Shown in pieces: positions 1 to 11,700 of a stretch of 41,602 bases of DNA (positions within the stretch are counted from its first letter, which is position 1; every line of letters begins with the position of its first letter). Below the pieces are notes generated by a model that saw only the letters and a list, made by a program, of their open reading frames with translations, ran no database searches and was not told the DNA's origin. The stretch comes from Cytidiella melzeri (taxonomy: Eukaryota; Basidiomycota; Agaricomycetes; Polyporales; Irpicaceae): assembly GCA_022592445.1 (NCBI GenBank), contig JABYQR010000380.1, positions 1 through 41,602 of the forward strand. The letters run 5' to 3'. The translations under genes were made by a program, and so were the position numbers.

Positions 1-134
1 CAAAGGCAGTGCAAATGATTAAGGTAGCTATGCAGCATTGAAAAACTGTGTATGGGTGCATGAACAGTGCAAATTGTAGGAAAGAGGCTGTACATACATG
101 CATGTGCTCAAAACTTGTCACATGCATAATATTC

Positions 135-213
135 TAGAATACCATTAAATACAGGAATAGTATTGTATTGTAATGTAATGTATTGTATTGTATTTAATGG
201 TAATCGTATTCTA
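135..213. repeat. AT-rich inverted repeat with TATTG simple repeat in the loop
   Basis: The left arm at 135-153 reads TAGAATACCATTAAATACA; the reverse complement of 189-213 has the same bases apart from a 6-base insertion. Between the arms lies a run of TATTG/TAATG units. The core TATTTAATG recurs twice more at about 233-250. This could be a small palindromic element or a decayed MITE end; no coding content. Confidence 0.6.
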
Positions 214-723
214 AAAAACTTCCACAAGCGAGTATTTAATGGGTATTTAATGATATTCTGAGATTATATTGCATTATAATGGTATTTTTGCAGAGCACTA
301 GCTTCCGGCGTTCCTGTGGCAGTTGAGCATCATTCACTGGCACGTGCGTGACCTTTGTGGCGTTTGATCGGACCCGGCTTTTCTGCCAAGAGGTTTCGGC
401 TTCGGGTCTATGTATCCTCATCACTGGCGCTAGTACTAGTACTACTATACCTCCGTCTCTTCATGGCCAGGACGTCCGGTCCTTAGTTAATCGGCATCAT
501 GCGGAGGAGGACGCTAACTCGCCCGTCTTGACTCGCCCCACGTGACAAAAAAGTAAGATAAGGTGGCCAGTCTTTGACTAACTTTTGCAAACAGAAGGAA
601 AACACGCTCCAGTGCATCTCTTGGCGTTTCAAGTTCATTCTTAATCCGTACGCTCGTCAAGGGGAGCACCTTGTAAGGGGTATGAAATGTTTGGACACAG
701 CGGGGTGGCGAGCAGAGCTGTTC

Positions 724-1045
724 TGCATCAACAACTCCAGGTACAGACAGTGGCCGGCGTTCTGAGTTGGTGGTCAGGTCTCAGGTAAGTAAGTAAGTGG
801 ATAGGTTCGCACCTGACCCGGCGCAATGAAGCTTTGACACCAGTGTTCGGTATGTTTGGGTAAACGCTCATCGGGTTTGTAAGCATGTAGTGTATCCCTC
901 GACATCGCCGCTCCAGCACGAATTTGGATCCGAACTCCGGCAGCGGAAAACGCAGTCCACTGGCCGCGCTATTTCATGCGTCGTGCCTAGGACTTCGCCC
1001 TATAATACGGGCCGTCGAATCAGTCGGCATCAAAGTCAATAGACT
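724..1045 (+). repeat. Diverged direct repeat, copy 1
   Basis: Blocks shared with 2455-2745 in the same order and orientation: ACTCCAGGTACAG followed by GGCCGGCG; GACATCGC followed by CTCCAGCAC; GCAGTCCACTGGC; and GAATCAGTCGG versus GAGTCAGTCGG followed by ATCAA. Between blocks the copies differ by many substitutions and indels, so the duplication is old. No intact gene is visible in either copy. Confidence 0.65.
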
Positions 1046-1367
1046 AGGTGGCAAAGATCGATAGCCACCAGGCCTCAACTCCAGCCTACTGCACTTGTGC
1101 CTTGCGTCTGGACCTAACAATCGTATTTCAGCGCCACTCGTATCAGCAGGTGATAAGTAAGCGATGAGAATCGCCAGAGGATACTGCCACAAAGATGGAG
1201 TTAGTACACGCCACGCAATCTAGAGCAGCGCAAAACGGTGGATATGTAGAGGAACCTCCCTGCCTGTGCTTGGATGTCTCACCGAGATGTATCAATGCTC
1301 ACAATCACAACGTCACAGCTCGATATGGAATCTCATGATTAGCGACCTCAAACTCTTGCGGGAAGTG

Positions 1368-1374
1368 TATAAAA
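1368..1374 (+). promoter_or_regulatory. TATA box of the small secreted peptide gene
   Basis: TATAAAA about 85 bp upstream of the ATG at 1459, a usual distance for a fungal TATA promoter. Confidence 0.55.
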
Positions 1375-1458
1375 CCAGCTCACGGAGAATGAGATTCTGC
1401 TCAAGCACTCAGAGCAAATCCTCACCTCCCTAACTGCCATCCTCTGTACATTGTAATC

Positions 1459-1763
1459 ATGTCGCTCACTTCGCGCACCATCGCCGGCCTCGCCGTCGTC
1501 CTCTCTTTGTTCGCTATCAGCGCAGAGGCTGTCCCGGTCACGCCAGTGATCAACGTGTGAGTGTTGACCTGACATTTGTCGCCACGATAAGTGACTGACC
1601 TCCCCTCCCCTATAGGCAACCCGCACATGTAACCGTTAGTACCCCAGCTGTCAAGATATAACAAAGAGTGTTCTAACCTTGTTACTCACAGCCCGCACCG
1701 GCTGTTGTGGTACAAGTCCCTAACCTACAAGTTCGGGCTTGGACACGCATGCACCCAATGTAG
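1459..1763 (+). CDS. Small secreted peptide, 62 aa, three exons
   Basis: Exons 1459-1556, 1616-1634 and 1692-1763 join in phase. Introns start GTGAGT and GTTAGT and end CTATAG and CTCACAG; the second has a CTAAC branch-point-like site. The product begins with an N-terminal hydrophobic segment (TIAGLAVVLSLFAISAEA) ending in an AEA-type signal peptidase site at about residue 24. The remaining 38 residues or so are Val/Pro rich, cysteine-free, and end in RAWTRMHPM. There is no CaaX box, so it is not a typical basidiomycete mating pheromone. A TATA box sits 85 bp upstream. I recognise no family; a small secreted protein or peptide precursor is the best description. Intron 2 is slightly less certain because in-frame stops force it. 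Confidence 0.6.
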
Positions 1764-3374
1764 AGCCAGATCTTTTGGCTTGTTGCAAGGCTTTCGCCGT
1801 GTCGTTCCCTAATGTGTTCAGATTAGTGTATCACCTCCATTGTACTCCACCCACCGTCCTGTAAATCATATTTTCGAAACTGTGGCTCTCGCACGAATAT
1901 GAATGCTGCGAGGAGATGTCCAGAAGTGGCGACTGCGTTTAGAGACCGCCCCATGCGTGACGTGCGGTCGTCATGTCTGTCGTGGACTGAGTTGAGGGAA
2001 ATTGCGGAGAGTCGTCCGATAGGCTCGCCTCCAGCAGCTCAAGTGCCTAGCTGGCGAGTCGAGATCGAATATAATGGCTGCACGTATCGGTGTACAAAAT
2101 TCCCAGCATGCCGGGTAGGGTGATATTGATCATTTTCCCCCTGGACGTCAAACAAATTGCCAGGAGATATTCTCACCACGAGATGCGCCCACGGTGTACT
2201 GGCTTCATCTTCCCATCATAAGTTTCATTTGAGGAATTAAACCATCAGCGAACGAGGCGGCGAAAGCTGTACGCTCTAATCAAAAACTTGAAAGATGCTT
2301 CTCTGCAAGTAGCAATGTAGTGTTATATGTATTCTTGTGGGGTGAACTTGCCGCGGCCGTCCTTCGAGTCATTGTCACGGTGAAGTTCTGAACCCGTCTG
2401 GTTAGTCCAGAAGGTAGGATAGAGATTTCATGAACGGCGAACAGACATAACAAGCTACGACTCCAGGTACAGGCAACGGCCGGCGATGAAGCATGTACAG
2501 AGCTGCAACCCTTGTAAGGCCAGGAGATATGTGCGTTGATAGCAGTTTCCAGTATATCTGCGTCAAAAGTCGCGGTATACGCGTGTTGGGTTCGTCATCA
2601 TATGCTTTGACATCGCGTCTCCAGCACAAATTCGAATGCGAGTTTGTAAGAATGCGGCAGCAGGGAATGCAGTCCACTGGCAGCACTACTTCATGTTTTT
2701 GGTGCACGTGCCGTGTTGAGTCAGTCGGTATCAACATTGAAATCGTTATGAGCAGGTTCCTGAGGGTGAACCAGAGACTTCGTTCCCCAAAGATGTAGTA
2801 GACGAGTCCTCTGCTAAGCCTCAACAGCGACGTACGCAGCGAGTTGATAGTCTAGAAATTACAGGTCATGATCGCTCTTCTGAACGTCGGGCAGGAGAAT
2901 TCTCACCAAGAAAACCCTCGTGGTGTCCCATCTATATACCGAAAATCAGTGAGTGAAGTAGAGAGAAAGAAAGTTGCGATCTTACCCTTGCGTTACAAAA
3001 ACAAGGTAGAGGCTCAGTATGCATGACATTGCGTGTGTCATGGTGGTGTGTGTACCTTCTCGATTTACCGAGGGCGTCGACCCAAAGCCACAAACAAGTA
3101 CCAGGTTTTTCAACGATGATGCAAAATAACAAGCCACTCACGTACTAATCAAAGCTCTCCCTGCAATTGTGCGAATTTCATGTGAGGTTGTGCATGCTGC
3201 GTGGTTATACGCCGACAAGATGATAATTCCCAAGTTTGAAGCTCGTCTAATTACCACGTGGACGAATCTGAGATCCGATTAAAAGTTGGACGGTCAAGAA
3301 ACTCACCCCCATCCTGCTTCCTACCAATCCGTCTCTTACACCACCGCATCGAGCTCAAGGCCCGAGAAGTAGCG
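1764..3374. other. Intergenic with repeat copy 2; no gene seen
   Basis: Short frames at 1899-2123 and 2402-2824 have no start, splice or motif support. The stretch holds the second copy of the direct repeat (about 2455-2745) and a weaker repeated block: CAGGAGATATTCTCACCA near 2161-2178 resembles CAGGAGAATTCTCACCA near 2892-2908. The final part is the 5' region of the helicase gene. Confidence 0.5.
2455..2745 (+). repeat. Diverged direct repeat, copy 2
   Basis: Partner of 724-1045, same strand, about 1.73 kb away, sharing the block order described for copy 1. The small peptide gene lies between the copies. Confidence 0.65.
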
Positions 3375-5710
3375 ATGCCAGACGCACGCCTGGTAGACAA
3401 GAAAGCTACATTCGCCTCCTTCTCTCACCTCCTCGATGTCCGTCTCCTTCGAGCACTGGCAGAACTGGGCTTTGCACGACCAACTCTTGTCCAGACAAAG
3501 GCAATCCCACTGGCACTAGAAAACCGAGATATCTTGGCTAGAGCTCGCACTGGAAGCGGAAAGACGGCAGCGTACTGCATCCCGGTTGTACAGAAGATTT
3601 TGAATGCAAAATCGGTGCGTAGGTCCATCGTGGACGAGAGTGTCGATCAGGCGTTTTAATGTATCCTATAGGCACCCACTTCGAGCTCGTCAAGCGAGGG
3701 TACTCAAGTCCTCATTCTTGTGCCCACCCGAGAATTGTCGGAACAGGTGTCTGCACATCTTCGCGGCTTGCTCGCATATTGTGATAAAGAGGTGACATAT
3801 GCCAATGTCAGTGCCGGTGCGACGAACCATCTTCAGCGGCAAGTCTTTCCCTTGAAGGGGGTCATCAGTTTTTTGACTCGCCGGACTTCAGGACAGTGCT
3901 AGCGGATCGACCGAACATCGTTATTGCGACGCCTTCAAGGGTACTCTCATTCCTCCAGTCAAAGGTATGTCGTTCATCGTCGCATGAACTGTAGTAAATG
4001 AATACAGATTCGCAGGCACTATCGCTTTCATCTCTGCATACTCTAGTCATTGACGAGGCAGACTTGATCCTCTCTTATGGCCACGATCAAGACGTCCGAC
4101 AGATATTCGCAGGAGGGTACCTCCCGAAGGTGTTCCAGTCGTTCTTGATGAGTGCAACTATGACGGAAGACGTCGAAGCCTTGAAAGGCCTCGCGTTGCG
4201 GAGTCCTGTGAGTACTTTTCTCGTCATTAAGCAGAACGTCGCTCATGTTCATTCCAAAGGTCATACTCAAATTGGAAGAAGACGAAGACGAAGCGGCGAA
4301 CCTGACGCAATACTCTGTCCGGTAAGTTGTGAAAATTATCTCTTGAAGAATTATCCTCACTTGGACTCCAAGATGCTCCGAAGTCGATAAATTCCTGCTC
4401 ACATATGTCATACTGAAGCTCAAACTGATCAAGGGGAAGTGTATACTCTTCGTGAACGACGTCGACAGATGCTACCGGCTCAAACTTTTCCTTGAACAAT
4501 TTTCGATCAAAAGCTGTGTCCTCAACTCAGAGTTACCTCTCAACTCGAGGTACGCAGCACTACTTCATGACCCGTAAGCATAAACTCATCCCCTGCTCCA
4601 GGTATCATGTCGTCCAAGAGTTCAACAAGGGTGTATACGACTACATAATTGCATCAGACGAGAACGCAGGCCGAGAAGAGCATGAGTCAGACAACTCCGG
4701 TGCAGATGCGAAAGTGGACGAAGAGGACGCCGATGATGAATGTAAGTTTCTCTATGTCACCTGTTAATCCTCTCAGACAAATATTATCTCTTGTAGTCAT
4801 GTCAGCCCAGAGAGACCCACCGTCCAACGTTGAAGACCAAAATCCCGAACCGGAAGCTGGACCCGGCTTGACGAAGCGTAAAAGATCGTCCAGCCCAGCT
4901 CTAACCGGCTCAAAGTCTCAGAAACGGAAAAAGTCGCGTAAAGGTGGCGATACGGAGTACGGCGTTTCGAGAGGCGTGGATTTTGTGGATGTCGCATGCG
5001 TGCTCAACTTTGACCTCCCTTCGTCCTCGCGGTCGTACACGCACCGGGTTGGTCGTACTGCGCGTGCGGGCAGGACGGGTATGGCCCTGTCTTTCGTCGT
5101 TCCTGAAGCCGAGTGGGGAAAGAACAAGGTTGTGGGCGGTGTCGAAAGTACGAGGCGTGATGAGAAGGTGTTTGAGAAGATTGAGACGGAGCAGGCTGCG
5201 AGGGGTAGCAAGATTAAGGAGTACGTGTTCGATATGAAGCAGGTGGAGGCTTTCAGGTATAGGATGGAAGACGCGCTGCGCGCGGTGACGAGGAGTGCAG
5301 TGAGAGAAGCGAGGATAAAGGAACTGAAGAATGAGATCCTGAATTCGGACAAACTCAAGGTGTGTGGTGTTAATAACTTGGATGGTGTGCGTCGCTCAGG
5401 GTTGGTTCTTTAGGCACATTTTGAGGACAACCCGCTCGACTTGGAGTACCTTCGTCATGATAAGCCTTTGCATCCCACCCGTGTGCAGTCACACATGAAG
5501 CATATACCAAAATACCTTCTTCCTCGTATCGCTCCCGTATCTGGGACGGAAGTTGAAGCTGAGTCGAGTAGTCAGGAGGTCGGGTTCGTGCCATTCAAGA
5601 AGACAGAGTGGGGACGCGGCAGGGGTCGAGGAAGGGGTGGTAGGGGTCGGGGCGGTTTTGCAGGTCGAGGAAAGAAGAAATCTGATCCTCTGAAGAAATT
5701 TGGTCGGTAA
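3375..5710 (+). CDS. DBP9: ATP-dependent RNA helicase DBP9 (DDX56-like), 636 aa
   Basis: DEAD-box helicase of the Dbp9/DDX56 type, a nucleolar enzyme of large ribosomal subunit assembly. Nine exons: 3375-3614, 3672-3838, 3892-3964, 4016-4207, 4260-4321, 4373-4549, 4602-4741, 4797-5359, 5414-5710; all phases join. Visible motifs: Q-motif region ending PTLVQ (about 36-40), I ARTGSGKT (57-64), Ia PTREL (98-102), Ib TPSR (149-152), II DEAD (173-176), III SAT (206-208), V SRGVD (408-412), [12 protein letters not shown] (433-442). A charged Lys/Asp insertion (about 335-405) separates motifs IV and V, as usual for Dbp9, and the C-terminus is RG-rich and basic (RNA contact). Intron 2 (3839-3891) is a GC-AG intron (GCAAGT donor). 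The start was chosen at the ATG just before the conserved N-terminus; an in-frame upstream start at 3258 is open but unsupported. Confidence 0.95.
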
Positions 5711-5879
5711 TCTACATAGCTATTAGCATGGCTGGTACATGATGTAGTACTAGTAATATAACGTTGCTACACAGCAGATGACAAAACGTCTAATATACCA
5801 CAACACAACAGTCAATTGTCCCTGTTAGAAAATAACGAAATGTGGGTAGCAAAAGGAATAAGGATAAAGCACTTTGTTT

Positions 5880-8669
5880 TCAGTTCCCACTAACACGGAA
5901 GGCGACCTCTGTCAACCGTTCGCTTATCGCCGCGATATCCTGCAAAAGCCTCGCATGCCGTCGCTCGAGGTCATCAAGAGCCTCAAACGACGATTTTCTC
6001 CTCATGATCTTGTCCGTTAACATCGGCGGCCCGTCTTCAGCCCGCGACCACTGGGTCTCAAGCGGAAGACTAGGAGATAACATTCCTCTATTGTCGGAAC
6101 TCGGCATGCTACCATGTCCAAGTGTGAGCACATACGACCCGATGCTCCCGCTAATCGTCGGCGTCTGGCTGCCCCTTGACAAAGCGTTCGACAGGGCAGA
6201 CATGGGCCTCGGACTCGGACTAGGGCTGTACATGAGATGGGAGTCCATGCTCGAATCGCTGTCGGATGGTAGCGCCGTCTGAAGTCCCTGATTCTGGGAA
6301 GCAGGGGCACTTCCAGAGATGACAGAGGCCGACATTAGAGAGAACGACCCGCCACCCGCGGAGTCGGACGTCGTCGTCGTTGTGGTAGGATCCATACGAT
6401 ACGAAACGCCGCCGCTGTCGCCATTGAACACCATCACAGAGCGGTCGAAGCGCAATTCCTTCAGCGTAGAAGACCGGGAACGGCTGGCGGAGGTGAGGAC
6501 CTTGGGCTTTCGGCCACTTTCCATAACCTTTTTGCGAGCACTCATCCCCACGCAGTTAACAAGCTGCTTCATGGCCTCCCTGTCAGACACGGCACGTTTT
6601 TGTCCAGTACGTCGCACAGTGCCGGTTCTTGACAGAGTTTGGAAAGGCGTCATCACCGTCGGTCGAATAGGTGTCGCGAAGGGGAAGCGTTGTGGAGTGG
6701 CCTGCACGCCAGCGACCTTCGTTGATAACGGTGTGCGGGCAGTTTTCACGACGCGAGGCGTCGTCATTACTTTCGGGAGAGGGTTGGCTTGGTGTTCGTC
6801 TGGGAAGGCGTCAAGCGATGGCCCCCAGGAGAAGCCGATAAAAGATGAGTCTGTCCGATCTCGCAGTATGGACTTGTTGGTGCTGCGCGAGGGCGTGGGC
6901 TGTAGAACAGAAAAGGCTGGAGAGGACGAGGTAGATGACTGAAATAACGCAGAAAATGCAAACGGAGCCGAGGAGTCCTGCTGTTGCAATGGCACTTCAG
7001 GAGCTGAAAGGGGCGCCGAATAGGTGAATTGCGGTAAATGAAGAGACTTCGGCCTAGGTACTTAGAATGACAGGTGGTTTGGTGGCTATCGGGTCATCTG
7101 GAATCGAATGACGGACCTTGGTGCAGGTTTGCCCAGTCGACCCCTTGCAAGAAAGCGTGAGCCTGTAACTCGGCCAGTGAACGACGACCAAGACGAACTT
7201 CAGCTGCTGTCAGCAAGCTACATACGTCTGTTAGTGTTAATCTTCCAGACAGGATGGGAATGATCACCGCTTCAAGAGGTCTTGCAGCTCTCGCGATACT
7301 TGCACCGAGGATTTGAACCGCAAACTTCTCTAAGGGAAGGGGAGGCGGAATAACTATCAAGAGATTACTAAACCGATTGGCATCAGGCTCACAATATGAT
7401 CCATGATCTTCACATACGTCTGGCGAATGTCAGTCGCAAAGAACGGAGCCACTCCGTAGATCATCTCATATAGCATTGCGCCAAGGCTCCACCAATCTGT
7501 TTCACGGCCGTAGCCACCTGGCTCGTATTCCCCAATCGAAGGAGGCTCACTAATACTGTCAGCCATCTCGAGTGCCACCAATGCTTCTTCATGGCACTGG
7601 AGGATCTCAGGGGAGATGTAATCGCATGTTCCACATGGAACAGAGCAGTATTTCTTGGGTACACTCTGGCTGCCGTCAGAGGCTTTAGACAGCAGCGGCG
7701 CAGCAGATCCAAAATCAATCAGATTGATGCGACGATGCTCGTTGAGGACGAAATTGTGCGGCTTGATGTCTCTGCAATGCCTCGAGCTTAAGAGAGTGTG
7801 CAACTGTGACTACTGATCCCACGTACCTATGGACGAAACCTTGCGCGTGACACCAGCCAATGGCACTAACGATCTGCGGAGCCCACCATCGAAGGTCATC
7901 CTCGCAAATCCGACCGTCCAAAGGGCTAGATTCAAGAACGTCCCACAGCGTCCCACCCTCGGCATAATCCATCACTAGATTCAAATGTGTCTCCGTGTGG
8001 AATGCGCACAACAGATGAGGTGCCCAATGCGATCGACAGATGGAAGCCCGGAGTAGTATATCGCGTTCAAATTGAGGAGAACATTGCTAAGGGGGGTTTC
8101 ATCTATATCATTTGAGAAAGATGTTCTGCACTTACATCGCGTGTCCTCAGGGCAAATTTCTTTTCCACGGATTTGCGAACGTAGACCTTGCCGTCTATTT
8201 TGCACGAAACAATATCGATCTACGCTACCTTTCAGCAAATCTGGGCGGAGAAGATTTATAATACTGACCACGCCGTACTGTCCGTATTCTAGAGTGCCCA
8301 AGACGTCCAAGTCCTTGTCTCCAAACCGAAGCTTGTCAATTTCAGCTGTTCTGGCTAGTTGAAAGAATATCAATGCCCATTGTTTTATGATCCCCATCTC
8401 AGGTAACAAAGTTGTACGCACATGTCGTGCCAATTACACTTTGACCGTGCAGAACACGATCCAAGGCAAATCCCCGACCGTCTTCATCTTCTTCTGCACC
8501 TAGTAGCTCGTTCAAACGCGCCTTCCGCGTGCGCCATGCTGCAGACATCAAACATCTGGCAATGAAGACTATGCAAGTTCAGGCCAAGACTCGGATTGCA
8601 TTCCAACCGCGCAAACGCGGTCAAAACGCCACCAAGGAGCTGAGTCACGTGGACGTTCACATCTACCAT
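5880..8669 (-). CDS. AGC-family Ser/Thr kinase, DMPK/citron-like, 782 aa
   Basis: Nine exons on the minus strand: 8669-8608, 8555-8422, 8354-8269, 8219-8136, 8086-7827, 7771-7393, 7329-7268, 7217-7117, 7060-5880. The kinase domain spans about residues 83-390: glycine loop [14 protein letters not shown] lysine probably Lys110 (VYVRKS), HRDIKPHN (208-215), DFG (228-230), activation segment [15 protein letters not shown] (301-306). [10 protein letters not shown] is characteristic of the DMPK/ROCK/citron group. An AGC tail includes a hydrophobic-motif-like FIGFSW at about 463-468, and the last 40 residues could form a coiled coil. Oddities: the middle glycine of the loop is Leu, and the usual HRDxKPDN is HRDIKPHN. 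Exon 1, intron 1 and the intron at 7116-7061 are the least certain parts. Likely roles in growth or cytokinesis are inferred from the family only. It is divergent from the ANTH gene with 100 bp between the ATGs. Confidence 0.85.
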
Positions 8670-8769
8670 TTTTGGTAGGCCGCATCAAAATCCGCCTGGC
8701 CCTAACCTTCACGAACCTCAGCTTAGCTGGGCTCTCTCTCCCACCACACTGCGACAACCCATCTCTACC
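8670..8769. promoter_or_regulatory. 100-bp bidirectional promoter between kinase and AP180-like gene
   Basis: The start codons of two divergent, well-supported genes are separated by exactly 100 bp, so both core promoters and 5' UTRs must fit in or overlap here. A CT-rich run lies at 8730-8745 (GGGCTCTCTCTCCC). No TATA box is evident. Confidence 0.7.
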
Positions 8770-11700
8770 ATGTCTTCTAGCTTCGATAAAGCGGTAAAAG
8801 GTGCATGCAAGCCGAAAGCAGCTCCCCCCAAGCCCAAGGTACGTCGAATCATCATGCTAGTAGCGTCTCTGCAACCCACACTTCTGTCTCCAGTACCTGG
8901 ACCCAATTATCGCTGCAACATGGTCAGAAGATGGAGCAGTTCATGATGTATGCAAGGCATTGACACCGAGGCTTAAAGAGCCAAATGCGCTGGTATGTGG
9001 TGTAGAAGTGGTTAGTTTCAGTGACTAACGTGCTTTGCATGAAGGTGGTCTTCAAGGCTCTCATCGTTTTACACACCATGATTCGGAACGGTGCGACGGA
9101 TAATGTGCTAGCATACCTGTCATCCTCAGACGTTTTGCGCCTACGAAATATCTCCGCTGGGCATTGGGAAGGTGCGCCAGCCTAACTGTACAAACAGCTC
9201 GTCCATGAACCTCGTTCTCAGGTTACAACGCACCGCAAAACCTGCAAAACTATGCAATCTATCTTGACACCAGAATAAAGGCGTATCGCGACCTCAAGCA
9301 TGATGCCATACGTGTTCAGTCCGAGACTAACCGAGATATGCGAAATTCGGCAGCAATAGAAGAGGATAAGCAGTTTGATCATGAGAAGAAGAGCAGGTTT
9401 GGGCGGCGTAAAGGGAGGGATACTGATGAAGGGATAGGTAGCTTGCCGGGGGGAGGGCCGCAAAGAAGCAAAACGATAGTTGGGCGGAAGCTGCGCGTGA
9501 TGACGGTGGAGAAGGGCCTGTTGCGAGAGACGAAGATTGTGCAGAAACAAATCGATGCACTAGTAGAAACTCGAGTTCGTAGAAGCTCGGCAATACTCTC
9601 TGGTTGTTGTATTGACCGTACCTCTGCCGTAGTTCTATCTGGATGACCTGGAGGACGAGCTTAACATCACTGCGCTGCGGATGCTTGTGAAAGACCTATT
9701 GATCTTATTTCAAGCTTGTAATGAAGGAGTCATCAACGTACTCGGTGAGCGACTATTCTCCCTCGTCTGTCGCCAATACTGAATAATGCTTTAGAGCACT
9801 ACTTCGAGATGTCGAAGATCGACGCGAAGGAAGCTCTGGCTGTTTACCGACACTTCTGTAAGGAGACAGAACGGGTTGTTGAATACCTTGGAGTTGCAAA
9901 AAAGTTACAGAATCTCCTCAATGTTCCAATTCCCAATTTGCGACACGTGCGTTTCATCTGAGACCAAAATCATTCCCACCATTGAACCCCAACTTCACAG
10001 GCTCCAGTGTCGCTGGCAGGGTCCCTGGAAGAGTATCTCAATGATCCCAATTTCGAGCAGAATAGGATCGAGTACAAGACCAACAAGGAGATTGCCGATC
10101 GCAACACCAAGAGCGGCTTCAAGGCAAGCCCTAATTTGCCGCAGCAACAAGGTTTGCCTCAATCATTCATCGTTCGTCAGGCTTTCGAGATCTCACTGTA
10201 ATTTTAGCACCGAATACCAAGCCTTCAACGTCCACTCAACCTGCGGCGTCAACGTCAGCTGTTGCAGCATCGGATCCTGGTAAGAATCCTCAAGCAATGA
10301 TGGATTTCTTCACTGCGATCGAAGAGGAACAACAGACGATATTCAATCCGTCTACAAACAGGTACGCCGGATTACTGCACTTCGTGTTAAGACGGGCAAT
10401 GTTCATTCGATTGTGTCAGCCCAACTTCCAATTACTTCCAGCAACAGGCAGCAGCCAATCCCTTTGCTCAGCGACAAGCTGGGGCAGGTCAACCATTTAC
10501 CGTGCCTCAGATGCAGACAGGTCAGCCGTTCGGTGCATCTCAGAACCAGATGCAACAGACTGTGTTTGTGGCACCTCAACAAACTGGTTTCAATCCTTTC
10601 GGCCAGCAACAGTCGGTGCAAGGGTTTGGAGGAGGATTACAACCACAACCGACGGGTTTTCTTGCTCCTCAGATGACAGGAGCAAATCCCTTCAGGCAGA
10701 GTATGATGTTCCCGCAGATGACCGGTGTTGGTCCTTTTGGGTTCTCCCAGCAACAGCCGCAAACTCACGCGCAGGTTTCTGCGCCGACGGGTAAGGCGAA
10801 TCCTTTCCCATCCGTCACAGGACCGTTCGGCCAGCAGCAGCCGCAAGCGAACTCTAACCCTTTTCCGACGACGACCCATCTACAACAGCAACCTCAACTG
10901 TCGCAAACAAATCCGTTCCCCCACTTTAGCTCTCAGCAGAACGTTTCGGGCACCTCTAATCCCTTTCCTTCGTTCTCTAGTACCGCGTCTGCTGCACCCG
11001 TACCCGTTAGCCCCGCTTTCAATCCAGCGGCATCAGGTTCTGCCGCGAATGAACCTCCACGATCCGCCTCAGTACCACTTAGTAGCGGTCCATCTGACCC
11101 AGCTCCACTGAAGACGCATCAGACAGGATCTAGAAATCCGTTCGGTGTGCCGGTTGCCTCTGCTCCTCCGATACCAAAGGCACCCACACTATTTGAGATC
11201 GCAACAGGCAAAAACACACCACAGCAACCTCAGGGGAACGGAGCAACTTCGCCTACTTCGCTGAACCCGCATTTCACAGGCTTCAGTTCAGCAGGCGGAC
11301 CTAATGGATCAGTGATCGCAAGCGTAGCATCAGAGTTCGCTTTCTCAAGTCCCAACAACAATACGCACACCGCAAACGGCCTTTCTGGTCTCTCATTCAC
11401 TTCCAATGTTCAGAGGTCAACCTCGCCCACTGCCACTGGTTCCACCGCTTCGACCTCTCTTTTCTCATCGCTGTCCAGTCAACCAACTGGCACAACTTCT
11501 TCATCTCCCTCTGCCCTGCAGCCTCAATCTACGGGGTTCGGCGGTTTGAAAGCGTTCAAGCCGTCGTCGTCGTTTGGCGCTGCGCTCCTAGAGTCGTTGC
11601 CGCCTATACCTCAGTCAGCCCCAACAACGCCGTCTGAACAGCCCAAACATACTCCCACTGGATCTTTAGGCAGTTCTACGTTGCTCACAACACAAGCGAC

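Larger units (their letters stand above)
1..1458. other. Intergenic, repeat-bearing, no gene seen
   Basis: I find no convincing coding frame here; open frames are short and lack a splice-consistent continuation. It holds an AT-rich inverted repeat around 135-213 and the first copy of a diverged direct repeat (about 724-1045) whose partner lies at about 2455-2745. The last 100 bp are the promoter of the small peptide gene at 1459, with a TATAAAA box at 1368-1374. Confidence 0.6.

Noticed and set aside
2402..2824. 140-residue minus-strand open frame
   Set aside because: Lies in repeat copy 2, shows no family motif, and copy 1 does not preserve the frame.
4918..5358. 146-residue minus-strand frame
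   Set aside because: Antisense of DBP9 exon 8, which carries helicase motifs V and VI on the plus strand.
6319..6942. 207-residue plus-strand frame
   Set aside because: Antisense shadow of the Ser/Thr-rich last exon of the kinase gene.
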